From: Lepeophtheirus salmonis
Lineage: Eukaryota > Arthropoda > Copepoda > Siphonostomatoida > Caligidae
Length of the DNA: 64,000 bases
Assembly: GCF_016086655.4 (NCBI RefSeq)
Contig: NC_052132.2
Span: forward strand, 15,626,805-15,690,804
Direction of reading: 5' to 3'
Shown: piece after piece, positions 31,811 through 42,636 of the stretch
Layout: each line of letters begins with the position of its first letter
Numbering within the stretch: the stretch's first letter is position 1
Translations under genes and position numbers: made by a program
Notes under the pieces: generated by a model
What the model was told of the DNA's origin: nothing
What the model saw: only the letters and a program-made list of their open reading frames with translations
The model's database searches: none

Positions 31811-32221
31811 GTTTCGGTGGTTTATTATTCTCGAAGTAAGCACATAAAACCAAGGTGACTATATATAAGTTGTGTCGATAAGAAACTTGCAACGCAGTCT
31901 GTTGGACGTTACCTGACGACTTTTTGATGACGTCAAAATGGAGCCAAGTTCAGTGGAAATGACTAGTGTTAACTCATATTATTCCTAGAACTATGCCTTC
32001 TTTCAGAGATACTAGGAGTATTTGTCCAGTGGGAACCGGTACAAATCCATTAAATGTCTACTATTTTTGTTTCTTAACGCAAAATTTGAGGCTCTAGGGA
32101 CTTGGGGTTTTTAAGTGTAAGAGGTCGATTTTATATAAATAATTTATAGTACCGTAATCTTGGGAGGGTAAAAATTTACCCTAATAGTATTGTCTGATGA
32201 GAAAATAAAATACAAAATTAT
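31811..32221. other. Spacer with TGACGTCA site
   Basis: Perfect TGACGTCA at 31928-31935. TCGATAAGAAACTTGCAACGC at 31877 recalls a mariner end like that at 41783 (TCGAAACTTGCAAC) but no element follows. Confidence 0.35.
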
Positions 32222-32456
32222 GTTTTTTTTTTTTTTTTTAAATGTTCCTTTAATTGGTTGGATGGAGTTGCACTGATTAAGTATAAGTAAACATTATAGT
32301 ATTACAATTACTCCATCTAACCTAGGAATCTTTGGGAAAATCCATTTACATAAAGTATATTTCTTTCTCTAGGAATCACCGGGCGCGAACGTACACTCAT
32401 CAAGTTCAAGAAAATAACTCCCGAGCGTGCTGTCCATGAGTTATCAAATTTTCTCC
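32222..32456 (+). repeat. G repeat copy 1
   Basis: Very similar to 63715-63930: AATGTTCCTTTAATTGGTTG, AAGTAAACATTATAGTATTA, CATCTAACCTAGGAATCTTT, AATCCATTTACATAAAGT, GCGCGAACGTACAC, AAGTTCAAGA and GTCCATGAG in order. Adjacent TGACGTCA at 32473-32480. No coding frame. Confidence 0.8.
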
Positions 32457-33599
32457 TAAATTAGCTCATCTGTGACGTCATCAAAATAGCCGGTACAATC
32501 GTAAACAAAACCAAAGAAATATCTTTTCGACGTAAAAATATCGTTGTAAAACGCACCAATTGTATACAAAAAAATATATTAATAAATAATATAATTGCCT
32601 TGTTTATTAAAGCTAATTTATTTTTTAATAATATATATGGTATTTTATTTATATATTCTATACAGGGATAAAAGCACAAGAACCAAGACAGATCAGCAAT
32701 ATATTGAGGCTTCAGTTCCACTTTGTTGGTTCTATTTCGAGTGCTTAAATAATTGGAACCGCCTGACCGATAAGAGCACAATACTTGCACACAAATAATC
32801 AAACAATGTCTTCTATAAGATAATCATATTAACAACTATTGTAGAAATGGAAGTAAATCCTCATTATTCTTAAATTTCTAAACCGGAATTATTAATTTTT
32901 GTTTGTTTGACAAGTTATTGATTATACCTCGTAATCTTTCCATCCATTTCAGTTCATCAGTTAGTAGCAGTTAGCCAATATTTCTAAACTACAGAATTAT
33001 TATTAAATAATTGTTGGAAATTGTTCACACCTGCTTAACAACGAGAACTCATTCGAGTTCAACCATCCAAATTTCAGAATAACACTGAAAACTTGGTATA
33101 ACATTTGAAAGATTGAAATATTTCGTAAGTATATAAAGCCAAAATCACGGATTTCCGGTTTTGTTATAGAAATAAAAATATATTATTACAATAATATAAT
33201 TTTCCGGTTTTGTTTTTTTTTATCATTCGTAAAAGATGCACTTAAAATATTGTTATTTTAATATCAAACAACAAAAATTATTTTTTCAATGGATGGATAG
33301 ACATATGGATTCCTTATTTTGTGAATGTTCTCAAACAAAAGTAATATATTTCTCTTTGAATTTTGGAGTTCCTGGACTTCTTCTCTCATGAACGTACATA
33401 TGTAAAGTCTATCATGAATGATCTTGACATTTTATTCATGACCATACATGAATATATTGTACCGGGTGGTACATTGAAATCTGAATACTTACTCATTCAA
33501 TAACTTGTAAAGGTTGAGTGATTAAAATTAATTAAAATTAAAGCATAAGCAATTAGTTATACAACAAAACAAACCTTAGCTCTGTAGCTTTTGTAGAAG
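32457..33599. other. No recognised gene
   Basis: Overlapping frames at 32461-32802 have no motif and lie on A/T-rich sequence; I take them as chance. Nothing else seen. Confidence 0.4.
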
Positions 33600-33970
33600 T
33601 CGAGAAAATGACTCTTGAACATGATCGACGAATTTCCATTCGCGCATCCCAAGCAGTTGAGCATCTCCAGGATTAACGCCTACGTCATTAGTAAGTCTAA
33701 AACTTTGGAGAGGAAGAAGGCTTATGTCAAAAAAGGCAAACTGGACCCGGATAAAATAAAGAAGACAATCTCCTCAAGTCCATGAGGGCCTATGCAAGAG
33801 ATCTTAGGATTTCATATCAGACTGTCAAGAAAGCTATCAAAAAAGTGTATGGAAAGATCCTTGTAAGGGTGGAGAAGATACTGTTAACACTAACAATGAA
33901 AGAAACCCATCTCCTCCATCGTAAGACTCTTTTGAATGCGTTTAAATTTAAAAATTACATATATCTAGTT
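33600..33970 (+). pseudogene. Mariner transposase N-terminal domain fragment
   Basis: Shifted frames show a helix-turn-helix start (IRASQAVEHLQD), then KTLERKKAYVKKGKLDPDK and, from 33782, MRAYARDLRISYQTVKKAIK followed by LVRVEKILLTLTMKETHLL and RKTLLNAFK. The same segment occurs at 54360-54680. The catalytic domain is absent. The preceding 50 bases (AAGCAATTAGTTATACAACA) also match 54305. Confidence 0.75.
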
Positions 33971-34798
33971 GAAGTTTGAAATTCAAAGTGTTCAGATGTC
34001 AATGGACCACTCGGTAAATAATGATAATGTAATTAGCCATGATGATACTTCAACTTGTACCATTAAGTGGAACAAATGTGTTTTTATTTATTTTCTTTGA
34101 ATAAAAATGGCAATTATACATCGAGAGAGAAATGAACAATGGATCAATGAAGTCACTGAGTGAATGTCTAGTAGAATAAATATAATTCATGGCCATTAAC
34201 ATTCAGACATAATAGAACTCACAACGTTTCATGCAGTTTTTTAAATCTATTTATCATAAAAGGAATCATCATATCTCAATTAATAGCCTCTCCCATCTCA
34301 GGATGTAAGTGCAAATATTTATATACTCATAATCAACTATGGGTAAACAATAAAGATCCTGCAAAGGAATAATGTTTTAAAAAAGTTGCTGCTCACAATT
34401 ATAGGCCTAAAGAGTTCAACTTTATTGACGTAGTATATTTATTACATAAATTATCCATAATTAAGTATTCCCAATTCTATTCTAAGATCATACAAAGGAA
34501 CGGGGTAATTGCAAACATCAAAGTCGAAAAATAAATATATAAAAAACTGACTGAAAATTGATTATGCATCAGGATTCTATAATGCTGTTTAAATATTGCA
34601 AATTCAAGATACTTATAAAAAAAGTGAGTTATTTGAATCAAATAAATTGTACACAGAGTGGGAAACCAAAACTTGCAGTAGCATTTAGTTGTCAATTTTA
34701 TCCACGTTAGTTTTAATTATGACATTTCATTACGATAGCTGAAACAAAAAAAAGAAAAAAAAATGTTTCCATCCCATGTTTCTAAGTGTAAAAATGTC
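33971..34798. other. No feature seen
   Basis: A/T-rich spacer. Confidence 0.35.
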
Positions 34799-34806
34799 GG
34801 GGCAAC

Positions 34807-35087
34807 CAAGGTTAATAGAAATAGAAGGTTTTACCATAACGCGTGTACGACTTTTAAATTGACGTCATAGTGTATGAGTGTTTTGTCAAAATCTGTTTTT
34901 CTTGCCGAGCAGTTGGTACGATACATAAAATAGAGAATTATAACAATAGTGACGTCATAGTCTATGAGGGGTTGTGTGTTTTATCAAATTAAACCCTTCT
35001 TGCCCAGCAGTCGGTACAATACATCCGATTGAAAATTATGGATAGCCCGATTACATAATGGTCTAACTTGTATTTCTATTAACCTTA
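34807..35087. mobile_element. D2, 281-bp inverted-repeat element
   Basis: Ends CAAGGTTAATAGAAATAGAA and (reversed) TAAGGTTAATAGAAATACAA. Flanks GGGGCAAC (34799-34806) and GGAGCAAC (35088-35095) are an 8-bp duplication with one change. The interior has two related units, each with TGACGTCATAG (34860, 34950), a TTGTCAAA-like block and GCAGT(T/C)GGTAC(G/A)ATACAT. Non-coding. Confidence 0.85.
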
Positions 35088-35095
35088 GGAGCAAC

Positions 35096-35514
35096 AATAT
35101 AAAATACAACACGTGTGTGATCTCCTCCGCGCCCGTGTGAGGGCCAAGATCCTTAGTATTTGATTCTATACATTTATTTAGAGTGACAGACATACCGAGA
35201 CTGATACAATTTATATAATTCTATGTACATTAAACTCTTCAAAATGCAGTCACATTAGAATTTGAAATAAGGGACAGAATTTTGTCTGTTAATTTAGGTC
35301 AGTAAGTAAGATAATTTACATAAATGAAAACTATGATATGTTGATATTGACAAAGTGGGTTAGGGCTAAAGATATGGGGTTTGTGATATATGAAAACGAT
35401 ATTTAATCTTTTTAATCCATTCATATTTCCTACAAGTGGTAATACCCGACGTTATTTGTAGTTGTCGAACATACAAAACTTTGCCTCAAAAAAAATAAAA
35501 GATAAGACCACCAA
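35096..35514. other. No feature seen
   Basis: Spacer. Confidence 0.35.
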
Positions 35515-35735
35515 GACATCATCAGTGTTACTCTCTGTTTTTCATGAGCACACTCACACGTATTAAACCATAGATGATAAATGTTCTCTCCTCAAGAATG
35601 AAAGTATATTAAAATAACTTTCATAAATAGATGACATTATATTCAAAACCTGATTGAACATTCGTGTGTGCTCTTGAGGATTTGTTGCGAAGTTATTAGT
35701 CCTAGTTGGCATTTCCAGTATATATTACTTTGATT
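35515..35735. repeat. Two F repeat ends facing each other
   Basis: 35515-35600 is the 3' part of F on + (TACTCTCTGTTTTTCATGAG, CACAC). 35645-35735 is the same part inverted (TTGAACATTCGTGTGTGCTC, GGATTTGTTGCGAAGTTAT). About 45 bp separate them. Confidence 0.55.
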
Positions 35736-36609
35736 TAATTTAAATTAAAGTGTTTATCATTAGCATCAAGTTGTATTCAGTGCTGGAGTGAAGTCTTTTT
35801 TTGATTCTTAAAGCCATTTGACAAAGTTTAGTCAAGATTTATTGGACATACCTCCATTTTATGTAGTAGAAATATCAACTTTGAGCCCCCAAGATGGTGT
35901 CTTTTTTAAATTATGATGCAATTTATGACGTCCAATGTGTTTCCATTTTGAAATAGTTTGATGTATATTTGGTACTATTTTTTTGAAAGGGTCTCAAATT
36001 CAAGGAATATATCAAAAAACATCAATAAAGTATAGATCAAGGACATTTAGAAAATATCCTCTTCAAATGATACATATTTATAACTATGTGTTAACTTTTA
36101 AATGAAAGGTTGATGGAAGACCCCTAATGACAAAACATCAATCTTCGACCAACAGAATTTTTTTACACAATTTGTCTTGTAAAATAAGCGCACATCTTAT
36201 GTCATAAAGCCTCGAATTAGTTAATTATGAAGGCATGTTTAGACCATTACCGGTAATTTTGCTGCGAACATTTTTGCCTCTTGGAAATTTTGCCGCAAGA
36301 CATATTCATTTGAAAGTTTACTAGCATAACGGATAACGCCTTTGGGACCCCAAATACAAGGATATAACAATAGAGAATAATTGAACGACATAAATATAGT
36401 GTTAATTAATGAGGAATTAATGAAAAAACAAACAAATTTAAATTACTTCATTTCTTTTACTTTTATGTACTACATTTACTCAAAGAAAATGACGTCATCA
36501 GAAAGAAAAAGAGAAAGAGAGAGTTACTCCATGCTGTGTTTGGCCCCAGGATTTTCTTGTTTCCTAATCTTGTTCTTTGAGGATTGACTCAAAAAGTGTT
36601 TTACTACCG
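35736..36609. other. No gene; one TGACGTCA site
   Basis: TGACGTCA at 36490-36497. Sequence near 36240-36300 (CGGTAATTTTGC, TTGGAAATTTTGCCGC) is reminiscent of the GGAAAATTGCC-rich ends of the A family. Confidence 0.35.
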
Positions 36610-36915
36610 TTAAAAATCGAAAATGAAAACAGTTGTTGCGTGAGCTTCTTCTTTTTTTTATTCATTATTGAATTGGCCCTCCTGGTCTTAACTTTTCCCT
36701 CTGAATTGTGCATTATTGCCTATCTTTGGTGTAAATTGCTTTAAAAATGCAAAATAAAATATTAAATTCAATATTTTTACAATATTTTCCCGGCACTATG
36801 TCTATTTTAAATGTAGAAAGTTCTCTTCTTTATAGTAGTAATTCATTTCCCCTCAAAAATCATAAAACAGGCAGCTGATATTAACAAGGATCTTAATTCA
36901 GTATTACCCTATGCC
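36610..36915 (+). repeat. U repeat, longest copy
   Basis: Contains in one run the blocks found separately at 9430-9760 (inverted), 26890-27290 (inverted) and 30797-30925: AAAACAGTTGTTGCGTGAGC, ATCTTTGGTGTAAATTGC, TACAATATTTTCCCGGCA, CAGGCAGCTGATATTAACAA and AATTCAGTATTACC. Confidence 0.65.
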
Positions 36916-37317
36916 TGAAACATATCTCTTTTCGATCTTTTTTTTTTTCATTGCAAACTACTCAACTGTAGGTATTATAAGGATTTTTATTTTTATATTA
37001 ATTTAGTTGCAGTGGGTTCCCGTGTTGCAGAGTTGAATAGAAGGGAATAAAAACAAAGAATAAAGGTGGAAGAAAGGAAAAAGAAAGAAGGATGTAGAAA
37101 GAGACAGAGAGAAAGATAAAGAAAGAGAGAAGGGAAAATAAGTTTTTATTTTGGTCAAAAGCAACCTCTTACTGACCCCAAAGCCTGGGATAAATATCAT
37201 AAAAGCATGTTTGATTATTTTATACGTCTACTAGCACACTAATCTGTTCAGCAGTTTTGGATTCAATGTGTGATAACACCAGAAACTGACGTATTAATAT
37301 ATTATAATAAATTAAAA
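36916..37317. other. No feature seen
   Basis: Purine-rich tract (GAAAGAGAGA) around 37080-37140; its complement gives a low-complexity frame that I do not credit. Confidence 0.35.
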
Positions 37318-37443
37318 ATGAAGTACCTTCCCATAGAATTCGGCCATTTTATACTCATTCATTGATAAGATTATTCATTCAATCTATATAATAATAAATA
37401 AATATTCTCGAAATTATAATTAACAATTGGCAACAAGAGAAAT
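37318..37443 (+). repeat. Direct repeat, left copy
   Basis: ACCTTC, TAGAATTCG, CATTGATAAGATTAT, TATATAATAAT and TTGGCAACAA match 37783-37908 in the same orientation, about 465 bp downstream, with an inverted-repeat element between. Confidence 0.7.
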
Positions 37444-37454
37444 AGAGAAGGATG

Positions 37455-37722
37455 GCCAGTTGCTTTTAATCATACATGAGTCAACTCATGAAAATTAATG
37501 AAAACAGCTTAAATGAAAATACACAGCATCTTTGTATATTTCAAAAGGGAGTCGTGAGCCACGACCATTTTTTTTTAACCCCTTTCAACTTTGAATGACA
37601 ACAGGGAAATGATTTTTTTTAATAAATTATACTGTAGCTCACGACTGGCTTTTTGAAATAAACAAAGATGTAGTTTTCATTAATTTTTATGAGTGTACTA
37701 TTGTATGATTTAAAACAGCTAG
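37455..37722. repeat. Palindromic element between direct repeats
   Basis: TTTTAATCATACATGAGT, AACTCAT, AAAATTAATGAAAAC, GCATCTTTG, ATTTCAAAA and GAGTCGTGAGC on the left reappear inverted on the right, ending near 37722. Arms are about 100 bp with a short A/T-rich centre. No target duplication was fixed. Confidence 0.75.
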
Positions 37723-37782
37723 CTTTACGTATTATGAACTAAGAAAAAATATTACATACATTGTATTTGGACTTTTATATTA

Positions 37783-37908
37783 ATCAAGGACCTTCGTGTA
37801 GAATTCGTATCATTTCATACTTTTTCATTGATAAGATTATCAATTCAAATGTATATAATAATTCATAAATATTATCTAAATAGTAATTAAATGTTGGCAA
37901 CAAAAGAA
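37783..37908 (+). repeat. Direct repeat, right copy
   Basis: Second copy of the 37318-37443 unit, about 75 percent similar by eye. Confidence 0.7.
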
Positions 37909-38324
37909 AGGTTTTTGTATTTTCAAATAATTCATTCCTCTTATGACAGTCGAGGTTGAGTGTGGATAAAAAAGCTAGTTGTGGCTAAAGGACCCATGGG
38001 AAAGAGGGACACTCAGTACAAGAAGAATATATTTTTTCGTTCTCTTTGCTGTTTGGCTTAAAATTGTCTACTGCCATAAGTTCTATATAACGGTCTTGGA
38101 GACGATTTATGTACTACTTTGTTGGCGTAATTTAATTACTTATCATAATTAGCCAATCTTTATTCATTAAAATATATTTATCATAATATCAACGTGTAGT
38201 GCAGTGTATTGTAATAATAGATCAACTTTGAGTAAAACGTCTCCAAATATGAAAAATATGATAATGGAAGAGATTTTTGTAGTAGCTACCTGAAGAGATG
38301 TTGTTTTTTTTTTTTCCAAAACTG
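37909..38324. other. No feature seen
   Basis: Spacer. Confidence 0.35.
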
Positions 38325-38570
38325 TCATCTGATATTCTTAAAGAGAGAATATAAGAGTATAAAAGAATACAAAGTGAGCGAAACCCGAGAAGTAACACTG
38401 ATGATTTGTTCGGAGTTATGCGTGTAAGTCCTTGTTGGACTCGGAGTAGAATTGAGGATCGAAATCAGAGTAATTGCAAGATACGGAGAGGGATTTGTGT
38501 TTATTTCCATCATCACATAAATGCGTGGAGCTCATTTAATGAAACTTCATGACATGCCTTTTTCGTTAAT
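38325..38570 (-). repeat. F repeat copy
   Basis: Inverted F with GTTCGGAGTTATGCGTGTAA, GTCCTTGTTGGACTCGGAGT, AGAATTGAGGATCGA, TTGTGTTTATTTCC and ATGAAACTTCATGAC. Shows the uninterrupted AAGGACTTACACGCATAA site corresponding to the D3 target. Confidence 0.7.
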
Positions 38571-39559
38571 TTTTGGGTTTTTTTTTACTAGCATACTTGG
38601 AGAATATATTATTTTCAAGTATAGTCAGAAATGTTAGAAACTCCATCGATAGAAAGAAAATAATGTATCTACAGTAAAGACTAAAGGTAAAGTTCAAATT
38701 TTTAAACTAAGAACATAAAAAGTAAGTCAGGAGGTAAAATCTGAAAGTGGTGAAATTTTCAGAAGCAAAAATGCATGTAGCAAGACTACGTAGAACAAAT
38801 CGGAGGAAAAGTCCCAGGCTTAACAAAGAAAACACATTTTTTCGTTTAAAATTAGGTTTGTTTTATTTTTTATTTGCGTTATGAAGTGGAGTCCCCATAA
38901 GACTTTTCAAGACATTACTGAGCTTGAACGGTATTTATTTTTTATTATCAAAAAGGAGTATAAAATTAAAACACAATATTTTTTCACCCATTGTTTTGGA
39001 AATAATATAAGTAGCTTCACAACCGTTAGCAAAATAACTTAAAAACTAAAAAAACAGATTGTCATGAAAGTTTGACAGTTGTCTGTTAAAGGTTGATACT
39101 AACTGAGAATGAGGCAAATTTAAAAAAAAAAACAGCATCTATATGCGAAGAACAGGAATTTTCAACCCATGAGTAAATTTGATACATATCTAAAATTAGA
39201 TTACATACCATATATACGTGCGTTTACCAATAAATATGAATATATATCTCACGTCGTTACCTTTTATGTATCACACAACATTAAAAAACTGGAAAAAAAG
39301 CCTAAAATCAGTTGATAAATAGCCAATTCTTCCTCACTATGGAATTATTATTCAATCATTCTTGAGAATTGCTCACCGCTTAAAATGAACAAATTAGAAT
39401 TCTACCAATCAACGGTCAGAACACTATTAAGAATCAAGATCGATCAAATATAGTACATATTTTTTTGTTAGCGAGGTAACGCCGTGAGATATGTACGTCG
39501 TTTACCTACGTAGGCTGCTATGTATAATTCTGGCCTAATAATGAAAATGCGAATATTTA
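38571..39559. other. No recognised gene
   Basis: A/T-rich. The last about 60 bases may be the 3' end of the next mariner. Confidence 0.4.
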
Positions 39560-40570
39560 TCATCAAAAATGGTTTTATTGTTGTTCAAAGTATTCTCCAA
39601 CATGATTTATTCACATTTGCATGCCCTCAAACCAATTGTCGAAGCTCTTTTTCCACTCCCATTGAGACACCTCTAATACATGGTTTTTAAACTCTTCAAC
39701 AGCATCTTTTGACGACGAAAATCATTACCACACATTTTTTCTTGATGTGCGGGAATAAAAAGAAGTCATTGGGTGCCAAGTCAGGGCTGTACGGCGGATG
39801 ACCCATCAATTAGACGTGTCGGGCGGTCAAAAAGGCGCTGGTTTGAGAGCTCGCATTGTCATGATGAACAATGATTCGTCTTCTCTTGTTCGTTTTTCTA
39901 AATATCTCCAAAGACTTCAGGCACACAAATTGTGATGCACCACTCAGAATTGACCGTCCTACGATGCTCAAGTGGAACAGTCGCCACATGATCAGTTTTG
40001 CCGAAGAAACAGGCGACCATTTGCTTAAAAGTGCTTCTTCCACGAACAACTTTCGTTGGATTTGGCTCGTCTTCAGAGACCCACACGGCCGATTGTTGTT
40101 TTGTTTTGGGCTCATAAGCATAGATCCATGATTCGTCACTTGTGACGATCTTATAAACGTGTTTTGAAGCACCGCGAGCATATTTTTTCAACATTTCTTT
40201 GCACCAATCGACACGAGCCTTCTTTTGAGCGATTTTCAAATTGTGCGGGATCCAACAAGAACAAAACTTTTTACGGCCAGTTGTACTCCAATATCGAATG
40301 TATGCTGGTGGAAGAAATCCCCAAGGATGCTTCTATCTCACAGTATGTCACATTACGATCTTGCATTATCACTTCACACACGGCATCAATGTTCTCTTCC
40401 ACAACGGCTGTTTTTGTACGACCTTCACGGAATTCTTCTTTGAGCGAGCGTCGGCGACGATTGAATTAATTAAACCAGTATTTCACAGTGCTATGGGATG
40501 GTACTTCATCCCCATGGGAAGATTTAAGTTCATCAATGCACTCTTGTTGTGATAATCCAAGTCAAAAGTT
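39560..40570 (-). pseudogene. Mariner transposase, mauritiana/Mos1-like (DD34D)
   Basis: Minus-strand order: CIDELKSSHGDEVPS and VKYWFN (40560-40470), EEFREGRTKTAVVEENIDAV, DRNVTYCEIEASLGISSTSI, then after a shift MKIAQKKARVDWCKEMLKKY, IVTSDESWIYAYEPKTKQQS (first aspartate), FKQMVACFFGKTDHVATVPL and TVNSEW. After another shift come RRRIIVHHDNASSQTSAFL (second aspartate), HPPYSPDLAPNDFFLF (third aspartate) and a tail near 39600. Only 30 residues separate the second and third aspartates instead of 34, so about four codons are deleted. The extreme N-terminus is missing. No terminal repeats found. Confidence 0.9.
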
Positions 40571-40640
40571 GTGAAAAATATATAGTGGTCAATAAGATGA
40601 TTTGCTGATATGCTCAAAAAAGAAACCAAATATCAACATA

Positions 40641-41037
40641 CAGGGTGTCCACGATAAATTGGAACTACTTTAAACTTCATCCAGATTCATAATGTGGATA
40701 TTCGGGGTTAAATCATACTAATATAAAAGGTTGTGTGAACAATACACTATACAACAAACAATAGTCATCATGGAATTGTGGTAAGGAGAGACACCATCGT
40801 CGAATTGGCTCGCGCGGGACACAAGCCCTCCGCTATCTACAAGCTTCTTAACTACCCCAAGACCACGGTGTACCGGCTCTTCAATGCCTGGGAGGTTGAG
40901 GGGAAGGTCTGCTGCAAGGCCCACAACATGAGAAGTGACCGAATCCGCACTTAACATATTAACAAATACACTCCAAATTCCATTTTTATCAAGCAGGTTG
41001 AATTTTAGGATAGTTCCAATTTATCGTGGACACCCTG
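40641..41037 (+). mobile_element. Deletion derivative of the 18726 mariner (397 bp)
   Basis: Ends CAGGGTGTCCACGATAAATT on both sides, with TA at 40639-40640 and 41038-41039. The left about 310 bp equal the 5' end and first about 61 codons of the 18726-20001 element (LARAGHKPSAIYKLLNYPK). After RSDRIRT the sequence jumps to the 3' end (AAATACACTCCAAATTCC). It could be moved only by a transposase made elsewhere. Confidence 0.92.
40770..40957 (+). pseudogene. DD37D mariner transposase N-terminus, truncated
   Basis: ATGGAATTGTGGTAAGGAGA has a small change against the complete copy that breaks MEQARRDTI. The frame then reads AGHKPSAIYKLLNYPKTTVY and RLFNAWEVEGKVCCKAHNMR and ends in TAA at the deletion joint. 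Only the first helix-turn-helix region survives. Confidence 0.85.
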
Positions 41038-41079
41038 TAGTAATCCTGACAATTTATTGAGTTGTTTTTTTGTTTTTTT

Positions 41080-41180
41080 AAAGAGAGAATCATAGCTATC
41101 ATGACGTTTCATTAGATTAGCTATGTGCTGCTAGAAGATGAAGGAAATCAACACAAATCCCACTCCGTATCTAGCTATGA
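41080..41180 (+). repeat. F repeat fragment
   Basis: AGAGAGAATCATAGCTATCA, TGACGTTTCATTAGATTAGC and GAAGGAAATCAACACAAATC form the 5' part of F. Confidence 0.55.
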
Positions 41181-41184
41181 TATA

Positions 41185-41324
41185 GAGGGGTCAGCAGGAT
41201 TCTTTTTTTTAAGGGGGCAACCACTTGATCTTCTCTCTGCCTAACGCACTTGGGGGGTACAAATTTGGCCTCCATATAGGAGGAAAACTAAAGCCGTCCA
41301 GTCCACCCTCTGTGGACGCCCCTG
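41185..41324. mobile_element. E5, about 140-bp hAT-like miniature element
   Basis: Left GAGGGGTCAGCAGGATT and T run with AAGGGGG, right TGTGGACGCCCCTG: the two E ends with almost no interior. No clear target duplication. Confidence 0.55.
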
Positions 41325-41778
41325 TACAGACAGGAATTTAGATCAATGTCGATCCACAGTTCGAAAAATTACTATTTTTTACTTTTACTTTTATTATTAC
41401 TAATGATTATTTTTTACTTATTGTTCTCTCTTGAAGAAAAACAAAATAATCATGACATCTTTGGAAAATATGAATTATTTTTCATGTTGGAATTACAAAA
41501 AGTCTTGCACTCCTTAAATGTCATATTTTTTACAACTCGGAATATACATGACAAAATGATCAAATAAGTAACACTAATTTGTCATGACCAATTTTTATTT
41601 TATGGAACATAAATATACTTATGTTAACTTATTGTAAGAAGTTATTTACGGTCATCATTACTCTTTAAATATTACCAATATCAACATAAATAGATCAAAG
41701 CATCCGTCAGATTATAGATTATTGTTCCATTTTTGACATAATGTTATTATAGTAAGTTAAATATATTTTAGTCATATA
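41325..41778. other. No feature seen
   Basis: A/T-rich spacer. Confidence 0.35.
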
Positions 41779-42636
41779 CCGCGTCGAAACTTGCAACTTA
41801 CACATTTGTATTATATTGATTTTAGATGTTCTGTGAGATGAAATGAGAAACTGTCTGTAATTGTGTAAGCTGTTTTTGATTTTTTTTGAAATCGGACGAG
41901 AAATGTCATTGCAGCGAGATTCAAGACGTAGGGAATCAACTCTTCTTCGTGCGGGTGACACTCCAACAGAGGTGGCTAGGCGGACAAGAATGTCTTGTAA
42001 GAACATTTACAAATTTAAGAAGAGACTAGACCACAACAAGACCATAGAGAGGAAGGAGGGCTCCGGAAAGTTGGCTATTGTAGCCTCCAAAGGGATTGCA
42101 ACTGCCCTCAACTGGTTCTCAGATGGCACAAGGCTCAGCCTTGTACATCGACCTTTTTAAGGTCAACTTCCTCTTCTGGGTACAGGTAAATTTCCCTAAT
42201 GGCAACGTTGTCTTTCAGCAAGATGGGCCCCGCTTACACACTAAAAATTAATCAGACCTTCTTAGCTAACAACATAACTTTTTCGGCCAAGAGAATCTGG
42301 TCACCATACAGTCCTGATGTCAATCCCCTCGGCTTTTCTTTCTGGTCGCACATCGAGAGGTGGGCCTGTAACATCAGTCGAAAGAACTTTGAAGCCATGC
42401 CTCCGTCTACTAGGAGTAGACTGCCATGGATCCGAACTTCATTGACAATACTTGTTGCTCTTTTCGCAAGAGGCTTGTAGCCTTCTATGAGGCCAATGGC
42501 AGTGGAATAGTATAAATCAATTTGGAATTGGCTATGTATCAAAAAAAAAAATTAATAAATATTTTTGTTCAATGTACAATTAAAGAATGACATGTTATTA
42601 TCTTTCCAAGTGTGCGAGTTTCAAGTTTCCACCCTC
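41779..42636 (+). mobile_element. Internally deleted mariner (858 bp)
   Basis: Left end CCGCGTCGAAACTTGCAACT and right end (reversed) GAGGGTGGAAACTTGAAACT match over about 26 bases and are flanked by TA (41777-41778, 42637-42638). The coding interior is split by a deletion near 42165-42200. Confidence 0.85.
41903..42500 (+). pseudogene. Mariner transposase, deleted
   Basis: The N-terminus reads MSLQRDSRRRESTLLRAGDT, PTEVARRTRMSCKNIYKFKK and RKEGSGKLAIVASKGIATAL, a helix-turn-helix pair. After a stop and the deletion, the next recognisable part is TFLANNITFSAKRIWSPYSP, DVNPLGFSFWSHIE (third aspartate region, D changed to G at the catalytic position) and RKNFEAMPP, then LFARGL near the tail. 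The first and second aspartate regions are mostly missing. Non-functional. Confidence 0.85.

Noticed and set aside
32461..32802. 113-codon minus-strand frame
   Set aside because: I/L/N-rich translation of A/T-rich DNA without motif; likely chance.
37003..37200. Minus frame with SLSLSFSLSLST
   Set aside because: Translation of a GAGA-type purine tract.
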